Part shown: positions 1-7,917 of the stretch, in pieces
Numbering within the stretch: position 1 is the stretch's first letter
Layout of the letters: each line of letters starts with the position of its first letter
Assembly (NCBI GenBank): GCA_016783245.1
Contig: JADHWY010000005.1
Location: 1 to 41,923 of the forward strand
Length of the DNA: 41,923 nucleotides
Reading direction: 5' to 3'
DNA from: Dehalococcoidales bacterium
Lineage (GTDB): Bacteria; Chloroflexota; Dehalococcoidia; Dehalococcoidales; BS750m-G39
Program-made: the position numbers and the translations under genes
The notes under the pieces: generated by a model
Databases searched by the model: none
The model's input: the letters and a program-made list of their open reading frames with translations, nothing else
Told to the model about the DNA's origin: nothing

Positions 1-2
1 GG

Positions 3-122
3 CTTGCTAGTCGTGGAACACGCGAGGCAGCTAAAGCTCCTCAGTCCAGACATACTTCCACCTCCCCCGTAACAGTGTACTTGGCTGAAGATAAACAATC
101 AATAGGTGAATTAATGGCTTGA
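3..122 (+). other. Possible 3' end of an unidentified CDS truncated by the window edge (..LASRGTREAAKAPQSRHTSTSPVTVYLAEDKQSIGELMA*); a competing frame 1-72 ends ..SPDILPPPP*
   Basis: Open frame from the window start to TGA at 120-122; too short to identify; overlaps the 76-bp repeat copy 1. Confidence 0.25.
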
Positions 123-139
123 CATCAATTAGGAAATCT
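64..139. repeat. 76-bp perfect direct repeat, copy 1
   Basis: cccccgtaacagtgtacttggctgaagataaacaatcaataggtgaattaatggcttgacatcaattaggaaatct is identical to 7588-7663. Confidence 0.97.
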
Positions 140-248
140 TTTTGTGTAGCTTTAGTTGTGTTTCCTCCACCTAATAATGCGATGCACTCCTATAGGGAGG
201 AACTGCATAAAACGCCAAAATTACCACTTGGCTCTTAACACTGCCCCC

Positions 249-932
249 TTACTTCAGCAGGGCCTTCTTACCGACAATCTCTTGCTTGATGTACCACCTC
301 TGGACAGCTTCAATTATCTCATCAATATGGTCGCAAACTCTTAGCAGGTTAAGGTCACTTTCAGAGACGAACTCTCTGACTAAGACGGAACTCTTTAGCC
401 AGTCCAAGAGACCTTTCCAGTATTGGCCATTGAATAATAATACAGGAAATGGTCTTATCTTATGGGTTTGCATCAAGGTTAGCACCTCGGTCAGCTCGTC
501 AAGTGTGCCCAATCCACCAGGCATTATGATAAAGGCAGTGGCATACTTTACAAGCATGACTTTGCGAACAAAGAAGTGATTAAACGTTATAGACTTTGTG
601 GTGTAAGGATTGCAGACTTGTTCCTCGGGTAGGTCGATATTTAGTCCGACTGATGTAGCTCCGGCCTTGAGCGCGCCTTTATTGGCTGCCTCCATCACCC
701 CAGGTCCCCCACCAGTTATAATTGTGAAACCCATCTGCCCCAATCGATTGGCTATTTCCTCTGTCTGAGCGTATAGCTCATCCTCTGCCCTAAGCCGAGC
801 CGAACCGTATATGGTGACTGCTGGTTCAATACCTGAAAGCTTATCAAAGCCTTCCACCAATTCGCCAATTACCCGGAACATACGCCAAGATTCTTCCTTG
901 GCTAAATCGTTTATCTCATATCCTTGCGGCAT
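249..932 (-). CDS. LOG family / TIGR00730-type Rossmann-fold protein (lysine decarboxylase-like, nucleoside 5'-monophosphate phosphoribohydrolase family)
   Basis: Motifs GGGPGVMEAANKGA and PGGLGTLDELTE in the 227-aa translation. Confidence 0.9.
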   Translation of the reverse strand: MPQGYEINDLAKEESWRMFRVIGELVEGFDKLSGIEPAVTIYGSARLRAEDELYAQTEEIANRLGQMGFTIITGGGPGVMEAANKGALKAGATSVGLNIDLPEEQVCNPYTTKSITFNHFFVRKVMLVKYATAFIIMPGGLGTLDELTEVLTLMQTHKIRPFPVLLFNGQYWKGLLDWLKSSVLVREFVSESDLNLLRVCDHIDEIIEAVQRWYIKQEIVGKKALLK

Positions 933-991
933 TTTGCCCTCCCGTCTACAGTGCTACAGCATCTGGTACTAACCAAGCAATGGTCATATGA

Positions 992-1270
992 CTAATCCAA
1001 AAGTGCCTCTACTCCATATTCTGGCACAGATATATCCCAACCTGTCTTTTCCCTGAGAAATTCGCTGAAATTTTTAGCTGCCTCAGGTTCCCCGTGAACA
1101 ACAAATACTCGTCTGGGAGCCCTCTTGAGTTCAGAAAGCCATCTGAAAAGCTCGTTTCTATCAGCGTGTGATGAGAAACCGTGTATTTGAGCTATTCTCG
1201 CCCTGACTGGATAATGCTGACCCAGAATCCTGACTTTCTTAGCACCATCAACAACAAGAAGTATTTTCAT
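992..1270 (-). pseudogene. C-terminal fragment of an MBL-fold RNA-processing exonuclease (RMMBL/beta-CASP family RNA specificity domain)
   Basis: VDGAKKVRILGQHYPVRARIAQIHGFSSHADRNELFRWL...VFVVHGEPEAAKNF matches the C-terminal RMMBL region; the metallo-beta-lactamase and beta-CASP domains are absent upstream. Confidence 0.7.
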
Positions 1271-1419
1271 CTTTGACCTCTTTGCTTTCCTTTCTGCTCT
1301 TAGCGCTCCACGCCTTCCAGTATGTTGAACTATCGCCAGCCAGTACTACCATATAGGATAATGGCAATGCTATGATATTTGTTAGAACCTTCATGGCAAG
1401 GACGCTGATATTTATTGAA

Positions 1420-1731
1420 CTAATTAGCTATTTCCTTATTTGTTCGCTTGTGTCGCTCTGTCCATCCAAGAAATTTCAGAAGGTCACCTACAGCCTTATC
1501 CTGCTGCATTTCGTGCCGAAGCGGCAACTCCGGATTGATGCCGTACTTGGTGCGTCTTCCCTCTCTTTTCTTGGTGACATACCCATCAGCCTCAAGGTCA
1601 GAGATGATGCTCCGGGTGGTCTTCTCAGTGATACCTATGGTCAAAGAGATTTCCCTAGCGGTGATTCGCGGCTGCTGAGCAATCAGGCAAAGCACTAGAG
1701 CATGATTGGTAACAAACTTCCATCCCCGCAT
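1420..1731 (-). CDS. Winged helix-turn-helix transcriptional regulator (MarR/ArsR-like)
   Basis: ALVLCLIAQQPRITAREISLTIGITEKTTRSIISDLEADGYVTKKREGRRTKYGI has a wHTH pattern; divergent from the kamA operon. Confidence 0.8.
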   Translation of the reverse strand: MRGWKFVTNHALVLCLIAQQPRITAREISLTIGITEKTTRSIISDLEADGYVTKKREGRRTKYGINPELPLRHEMQQDKAVGDLLKFLGWTERHKRTNKEIAN

Positions 1732-1811
1732 GCTTGCACCTCCTTGCTACATTTATCCACGTATCCCTACGAAAATACTCTTCCATGATTATGGAAAGAG
1801 CTAAAAACCTA

Positions 1812-1839
1812 TTGACAACTGTAACAAATTGTGTATAAT
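1812..1839 (+). promoter_or_regulatory. Sigma70-type promoter for the kamA-like operon
   Basis: TTGACA (1812-1817), 16 bp spacer, TATAAT (1834-1839). Confidence 0.7.
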
Positions 1840-1844
1840 TCAGT

Positions 1845-1862
1845 TAGGAAGTATAATTCCTA
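1845..1862. promoter_or_regulatory. Operator-like palindrome TAGGAA-N6-TTCCTA
   Basis: Inverted repeat just downstream of the -10 box; shares the TTAGGA core with the palindrome at 1879-1912. Confidence 0.5.
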
Positions 1863-1878
1863 TATATTATAACAGGAA

Positions 1879-1912
1879 AAATTAGTTAGGACAAGTATTT
1901 CCTAACTAATTT
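1879..1912. promoter_or_regulatory. Large perfect inverted repeat AAATTAGTTAGGA-N8-TCCTAACTAATTT
   Basis: 13-bp perfect arms with 8-nt spacer in the 5' leader of the operon; operator or RNA hairpin. Confidence 0.6.
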
Positions 1913-2018
1913 GATAGAAAGGAATAAAAGCATGCACCTGCAACTTCGTAAGGAAATTCAGTAAGCAAAATAGCCAAGTCAGTCTACAAAATTTAACTCT
2001 ATAGGAGACAAAAGTAAG

Positions 2019-3386
2019 ATGAAAGCACCTTCAACAACCGTGAAAAGTCAATCTACCCCCAGGGTAGAAAAATATTACATCGAAAGCTGCAGTAACAGTG
2101 AGGCAGAAGATGAACCTCCTGGTGAAACAGCCCTATTTAACAATCTTGAAGATGAGCCTCTAGGTAAAACAGTTGCCCAAAGACGCCGATTCTTTGGGCA
2201 CATACCAGATGGCACCTGGAGCGACTGGAAGTGGCATTTCCGGAACAGGATTACGACTGTTGACCAATTAACCAGGTTTATACCCTTAACCCCTGAAGAG
2301 CAGGCACAACTCAGACTGGTAACCAAACGCTATCCCCTCTCGGTAACCCCCTATTACCTTTCTCTTATTAACCCAGATGACCCTGAAGACCCCATCAGGA
2401 AACAAGTAATACCTTCGTTTTATGAGATAGCTCTGGCTGGCATCGGCTTAGAAGACCCCCTTGAAGAGAGAAGGGACTCCGTGGTCCCGGGGCTGGTTCA
2501 CCGCTACCCAGACCGGGTCTTAATGGTGCTTACCGATATCTGTCCCGTGCTTTGCCGCCACTGCACGCGAAAAAGAGAGTGGCACAATGGGGGGTGGGTG
2601 CGTACTCCCCGGGAAGTCGAAGCCATGCTGGACTATATACGCCAGCACCAGGATATTAGGGATGTTATCATCTCCGGCGGTGACCCCTTGACGCTTTCTA
2701 CGCAGCACTTGGAGGGTATTATCTCCAAAATCAGGAGAATACCGCATGTCGAAATCATACGCATAGGCACCAGATTCCCAGTGGTGTTGCCCCAGCGCAT
2801 AGACGCTGAATTGTGTGCCATGTTATCCAGGTATGGACCCATATGGCTCAATACTCAATTCAACCACTCTCGCGAGATAACTCCTGAAGCGGCGGTGGCC
2901 TGTGACCGGCTGCTGCGGAGCGGGGTTCCGGTAGGCAACCAATCCGTCCTGCTTCGTGGTATAAATGATTCCGTGGAGATGCAGACCAAGCTGTGTCACG
3001 ACCTTCTCCGGATTAAGGTACGTCCTTACTATCTCTTCCAGTGTGATGAGGTCGAGGGGACGGAGCACCTGCGCACCCCGGTAGAGGTGGGTATAAAGAT
3101 AATTGAGGGTATGCGCGGCCATACCTCAGGGCTGGCGGTGCCAACCTTTGTCATCGACCTTCCTCAGGGTGAGGGTAAGGTTCCCTTGCAGCCAAACTAT
3201 ATCCTGGCGCAAACTGAAGAAGAACTCTTGCTGAGGAACTACCGTGGTCACCTCTTCCACTATCGAAATCCCAAGGCCAAGGCATACCCGGAATCAACGC
3301 CGGTCGCCAGCTTGCTTAATGTGCCGGAATTACAATTTGAATCGGAAGGAGCCAAGGATGCGGATAGGGTTATCGTACGATCTTAA
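2019..3386 (+). CDS. kamA: KamA family radical SAM protein, lysine 2,3-aminomutase-like
   Basis: CPVLCRHCTRKR (CX3CX2C radical SAM), ISGGDPL, LLRGIND, VRPYYLFQCDEVEGTEHLRTP, RGHTSGLAVPTFVIDLPQGEGKVPL; RBS aggaga upstream. Confidence 0.92.
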   Translation: MKAPSTTVKSQSTPRVEKYYIESCSNSEAEDEPPGETALFNNLEDEPLGKTVAQRRRFFGHIPDGTWSDWKWHFRNRITTVDQLTRFIPLTPEEQAQLRLVTKRYPLSVTPYYLSLINPDDPEDPIRKQVIPSFYEIALAGIGLEDPLEERRDSVVPGLVHRYPDRVLMVLTDICPVLCRHCTRKREWHNGGWVRTPREVEAMLDYIRQHQDIRDVIISGGDPLTLSTQHLEGIISKIRRIPHVEIIRIGTRFPVVLPQRIDAELCAMLSRYGPIWLNTQFNHSREITPEAAVACDRLLRSGVPVGNQSVLLRGINDSVEMQTKLCHDLLRIKVRPYYLFQCDEVEGTEHLRTPVEVGIKIIEGMRGHTSGLAVPTFVIDLPQGEGKVPLQPNYILAQTEEELLLRNYRGHLFHYRNPKAKAYPESTPVASLLNVPELQFESEGAKDADRVIVRS

Positions 3387-4362
3387 AAGAGCCGTGCCCC
3401 TAGATGAAGCTAGCCCTGAGGATGCTCTTGAGGAGTATGACTCTAGAGAAACCGTAGGGCTTATTGCCGCCGCCCTTGAGGCCGGAGGACACTCGGTGGT
3501 AATGCTGGGTGGGGGCAGGGAATTTCTCGACAATATTCTCCGGGAGCAGGTTGACATTGTCTTTAATATCGCCGAGGGACGGGGGAATTATCGCAGTCGA
3601 GAGGCCCAGGTGCCCTGTGTCCTTGAGATGCTGGGGATACCATATTCCGGCTCCGACTCTCAGTGTCTGGCGATTTGCCTTGATAAACCACTGGCCAAAA
3701 AGCTAGTAGTGACAGAGGGTGTCTGTACCCCAAGGTGGCTGCTGGTAACTGGTGAGGAAGACCTCGGTCAAATACCCTGGGAGCAATTTACCTTCCCTGC
3801 CATCATCAAACCAGCCCATGAAGGCTCAAGCAAGGGCATTCGCCTGACTTCAGTGGTAGACAGCGTGAGAAGGATGCAGGAGGAGGTAAGCAGACTCCTG
3901 GATTGCTACCGACAGCCAGTGATGGTTGAGGAATTTATCGCTGGTGACGAGGTTACGGTAGGCATCATAGGGAATTCCCCACCCAAGGTGATGGGCATGA
4001 TGCGCATACTTCCCAAAAGTAGGGAGAATCCCTTTATCTACTCGCTTGAGGTAAAACGTGATTATCAGAACTTGATTGACTATGAATGTCCCGCTCAGCT
4101 TAAGGATGAAGTCCGGGAAAGGATAACCCTCTCCAGCCTGAAGGTGTTTGGGGTTCTGGGATGCCGGGACTTTGCCCGGCTTGACTTCAGGGTTAGCTCT
4201 GAGGGAAAGGCTTACTTTCTGGAGATAAATCCTCTGCCTGGATTGGGCGCCTATAGTGACCTGGTCATTATAGCGAATAAATCAGGCTGGACTCATAAAG
4301 AGCTGATAAATGCTGTACTTGATGCTGCGCTGAAGAGGTACTCGCAGTGCGTGCCCGTGTAG
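3358..4362 (+). CDS. D-alanine-D-alanine ligase-like ATP-grasp protein (1)
   Basis: MRIGLSYDLKR..., IIKPAHEGSSKGI, VEEFIAGDEVTVGI, LEINPLPGLGAYSDL. ATG at 3358 overlaps the kamA stop; the longer ORF start at 3244 is unlikely. Confidence 0.88.
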   Translation: MRIGLSYDLKRAVPLDEASPEDALEEYDSRETVGLIAAALEAGGHSVVMLGGGREFLDNILREQVDIVFNIAEGRGNYRSREAQVPCVLEMLGIPYSGSDSQCLAICLDKPLAKKLVVTEGVCTPRWLLVTGEEDLGQIPWEQFTFPAIIKPAHEGSSKGIRLTSVVDSVRRMQEEVSRLLDCYRQPVMVEEFIAGDEVTVGIIGNSPPKVMGMMRILPKSRENPFIYSLEVKRDYQNLIDYECPAQLKDEVRERITLSSLKVFGVLGCRDFARLDFRVSSEGKAYFLEINPLPGLGAYSDLVIIANKSGWTHKELINAVLDAALKRYSQCVPV

Positions 4363-5435
4363 CCATTGTTTATAATGAGCCCCTCTACAGCCGCTATGAT
4401 GCCAGGGATGAGCAAGCAGCAGTAATTGGCGTGCTTAACGCCGTGGAAGCGGTGCACCACGCCCTGCTCGAACTGGGCTATGAGGTGGTTCGAGTTCCAC
4501 TGGCGTCACCTCTTGACCAGACCAGAAAGAAGCTCGGTGAACTGGAAGTAAATTTGGTATTTAATCTTTTTGAGGGCTTCTGCGGCTACCCGGAAACGGA
4601 AGCCGAGATACCCGATATTTTGTCGGCACTGGGGATACCTTACACTGGCTGTCCCGGTGCGGCACTCAGACTAGCCCTGGATAAGGTCAAGACCAAGGTA
4701 ATTTTAACAGCTGCCGGAATTAAAACGCCCGATTTCCAGTTACTGAGTCCCGAGACACTGTCGATGTCTCGACTGAGTTACCCGTGTATTGTTAAGCCCC
4801 GTGGAGAGGACGCAAGTCACGGACTTTCAGAGAGGAGCGTGGTGTATGATTTTGCCTCGCTCCAAGAACAGGTTGCCAATGTAAGCGGCTTTTACGGCGG
4901 GCAAGCCCTAGTGGAACAGTTCATAAATGGGCGCGAGTTTAACGTTACCGTGCTGGGTAATTACAATTGCACCGTCCTTCCCGTATCAGAGATAAATTAC
5001 TTACTGCCTCAGGCAATACCTAGAATTCTCAGCTTCGCTGCCAAATGGCAGCCCGATAGCCTTTACTTTCAGGGTACAAGGGTAGTCTGTCCCGCTGAAA
5101 TCGAAACCGGCGAGCGAGAACATATTGCCCAAACAGCACTCACCGCTTTTCGTCTGCTCGGCTGCCGGGGCTACGCCAGAGTAGACATGCGGCAGGATGA
5201 GGAGGGACGGCCTAACGTTATTGAGGTCAATCCCAACCCTGACATTTCTCCCAGCTCAGGTGCGGTACGCCAGGCCGAAGCCGCAGGCATGGCTTACCCC
5301 CAATTCATTGAGAAGATTGTGCAACTAGCGCTGGAGAAGGAAGGCCATGACCATCAAGATACGCCACATGACAAAAAGGGACAAGCCAGCCTTGATGAAA
5401 ATACTGCGGAATACACCCGAGTTCAAGCCGTCTGA
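4347..5435 (+). CDS. D-alanine-D-alanine ligase-like ATP-grasp protein (2)
   Basis: MRARVAIVYNEP..., LVFNLFEGFCGYPETEAEIPDIL, CIVKPRGEDASHGL, VEQFINGREFNVTVLG, VIEVNPNPDISPSSG; GTG start overlaps the preceding gene. Confidence 0.85.
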   Translation: MRARVAIVYNEPLYSRYDARDEQAAVIGVLNAVEAVHHALLELGYEVVRVPLASPLDQTRKKLGELEVNLVFNLFEGFCGYPETEAEIPDILSALGIPYTGCPGAALRLALDKVKTKVILTAAGIKTPDFQLLSPETLSMSRLSYPCIVKPRGEDASHGLSERSVVYDFASLQEQVANVSGFYGGQALVEQFINGREFNVTVLGNYNCTVLPVSEINYLLPQAIPRILSFAAKWQPDSLYFQGTRVVCPAEIETGEREHIAQTALTAFRLLGCRGYARVDMRQDEEGRPNVIEVNPNPDISPSSGAVRQAEAAGMAYPQFIEKIVQLALEKEGHDHQDTPHDKKGQASLDENTAEYTRVQAV

Positions 5436-5826
5436 GGTGGTGGTGGCAGAGGAGGTTATTGATAGCTACCTGCGTGACCCGCGTGGTTCAGGCTATCATG
5501 CGCTTGTAGCTGAATTGGATTCAGCTATTGCCGGCTATATCTGCTATGGGCCTACTCCACTGACGGAAGGTACCTGGGACATATACTGGATGGCAGTGGC
5601 CCAGGAGAAGCAGGGCAAGGGCATAGGCGGGGCTCTACTGGCTTATGCCGAGGACCGGATCAGGGAGAATCAGGGAAGGCTGGCAATCATTGAAACATCG
5701 TCCAAGCCGGAATACGAAAAGACAAGGCGCTTTCATCTAAGTCATGGCTACCAAGTAATCTGCCGCATCCCCGACTTCTATGCCCCAGGCGATGATAAAC
5801 TGATATTGCAAAAGCGGCTAAGTTAA
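5347..5826 (+). CDS. GNAT family N-acetyltransferase
   Basis: IYWMAVAQEKQGKGIGGALLAYAEDRI (acetyl-CoA binding Q/RxxGxG/A region); ETSSKPEYEKTRRFHLSHGY. Confidence 0.85.
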   Translation: MTIKIRHMTKRDKPALMKILRNTPEFKPSEVVVAEEVIDSYLRDPRGSGYHALVAELDSAIAGYICYGPTPLTEGTWDIYWMAVAQEKQGKGIGGALLAYAEDRIRENQGRLAIIETSSKPEYEKTRRFHLSHGYQVICRIPDFYAPGDDKLILQKRLS

Positions 5827-5855
5827 GCTAATAGGAGAAAACAAGAGAGTTAACT

Positions 5856-7596
5856 ATGTTTCGCATTCGTCGGGTTTACGATGATATAACTCCGGTAAAT
5901 AAAGAGGCCATAGCTCAGGTTCAGGATATCCTGCGAACCCAGTTTCCCGGCTTGTCAAAGAAGGACATAGCCAAATTACCCGAGCAATTGCGCAACCCCT
6001 TGAAGTACCGTTTTCGCTCCATTCTCTTTATGGCTGAGGGGGCAAAGGGTCGCGTTATCGGATTTGCCCTTCTGTTTCATGAGCCAGTTCTAAGATTCTG
6101 TTATCTGGATTTTATTTCTGCCGCCAAACAAAAGATGGGGGGCGGAATTGGCAGTGCTCTTTATGAAAGGGTGCGGGAGGAAGCGCTAGACTTGAATACA
6201 ATAGGCCTTTTCTTTGAATGCCTGCCTGACGACCCTAAATTGAGCCGTAACCCTGAAATCAGGAAGCAGAATGCGGCACGCCTTCGTTTCTACGAAAGAT
6301 ACGGCGCCCGACCAATCACCAATACTGCATATGAGACGCCACTTAAACCCGGGGAGGATAATCCGCCCTATCTGGTTTATGATGACCTGGGACAGAACAA
6401 AGGGCTCCCACGTGATACAGCCAGGGAGATTGTCCGGGCGATTCTAGGGCGGAAGTACAAAGGTGTATGTCCACCCTACTACATTGAAATGGTGGTAGAA
6501 TCATTTCAGGACGACCCGATACGCCTTAGAGAACCAAAATATGTGAAAAAGGTTCCGCTTCTACCAAAGCGTTCCATATCGATTGATAAGCAAATCGTGC
6601 TCATCATCAATGACCGACATGCCATTCACCATGTAGAGGAGCGGGGATACGTTGAATCCCCGGTAAGGATAGATTCAATTCTAGAGGAACTTGATGAGAC
6701 GGGACTATTTCATAGGATTACTCCTCGTCATTTTTCGGAACGGTATATCAAGGCGGTACATGATTCCCTATTTGTAGACTACTTCAAGAAAGTCTGTGCC
6801 AATCTAGAACCAGGGCAGTCCATCTACCCCTACGTCTTTCCAATTCGCAACACAGCACGTCCCCCGAAAAAACTCCCCGTTCGTGCCGGATACTACTGTA
6901 TTGACACGTTTACGCCGATAAACCGTAACGCCTATTTAGCGGCAAAAAGGGCAGTGGACTGTGCCTTAACCGCAGCCGAACAAATCCTTGAGGGCTACTG
7001 TTTGGCCTATGCCTTGGTACGCCCACCCGGGCATCATGCTGAGCGCCGTTCCTTTGGTGGGTTTTGTTATTTCAACTCGGCAGCCATAGCCGCCCAGTAT
7101 CTGAGCGCATACGGGAGGGTTGTCATCCTTGATATTGACTAATCACCGTGGCAATGGCCAGCAGGACATATTCTATGAACGCTCTGACGTGCTGACCATA
7201 TCTATCCACGGTCATCCCAGTTTCGCCTATCCCTACTTCAGCGGTTTTGCCATGGAGAAGGGAGCTGCAGCAGGCAAAGGCTATAATATAAATATCCCCC
7301 TACCTGAAAATGTCAACGGTGAAAGGTATCGCCGAGTCCTCAGCGAAATACTGAGACGAATAGTGAGATTCCAGCCGCAATTCCTCATTGTCGCTCTTGG
7401 GCTGGACACAGCAAAGGAAGACCCAACCGGTACCTGGAGCCTTGAGGCAGAAGACTTTGAAGCCGTGGGAAAAATGATTGGTTCGCTTCACTTTCCGACA
7501 CTTGTCATCCAGGAAGGTGGATATGACACCCGAGTGCTTGGCATCAATGCATGTCGCTTTTTTACCGGACTATGGTCAGGTGACCTGCCCCCGTAA
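5856..7596 (+). pseudogene. GNAT domain fused to histone deacetylase/acetylpolyamine amidohydrolase domain, split by a 1-nt frameshift near 7140
   Basis: ORF 5856-7142 ends ...PPGHHAERRSFGGFCYFNSAAIAAQYL..VVILDID*; ORF 7120-7596 continues (frame +1) NHRGNGQQDIFYERSDVLTISIHGHPSFAYPYFSGFA..GLDTAKEDPTG..EGGYDTRV. gactaatcacc would read D-Y-H if one A is removed. Confidence 0.85.
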
Positions 7597-7663
7597 CAGT
7601 GTACTTGGCTGAAGATAAACAATCAATAGGTGAATTAATGGCTTGACATCAATTAGGAAATCT
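7588..7663. repeat. 76-bp perfect direct repeat, copy 2
   Basis: Identical to 64-139; includes the stop codon of the HDAC reading frame (7594-7596). Confidence 0.97.
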
Positions 7664-7840
7664 AATTGTTTCAATCTTCATTCGGCTTTAATGACCAAAG
7701 CAAAGACTGACTACTCGAGACAGTTTTGCACAGGTTATCGGTGCCCTACGGCCAATACAACTTTCATCCCCGAACCCCCAAATACACCATCAAAACAAGC
7801 AGCACCAGATGTAACACCACCTACTTTTTGGGAAATAAAG

Positions 7841-7869
7841 AGGGCAAGTTTAGCTATTTAACTTGCCCT
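7841..7869 (-). terminator. Hairpin AGGGCAAGTT-N9-AACTTGCCCT between convergent genes
   Basis: 10-bp perfect stem; on the minus strand it is followed by a T-rich run (CTTTATTT), so probably the terminator of the VOC gene. Confidence 0.55.
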
Positions 7870-7917
7870 ATCTCTCAATTCGTTGAGCGTTTATTACCGA
7901 GGCGGCTAATATTGTAT

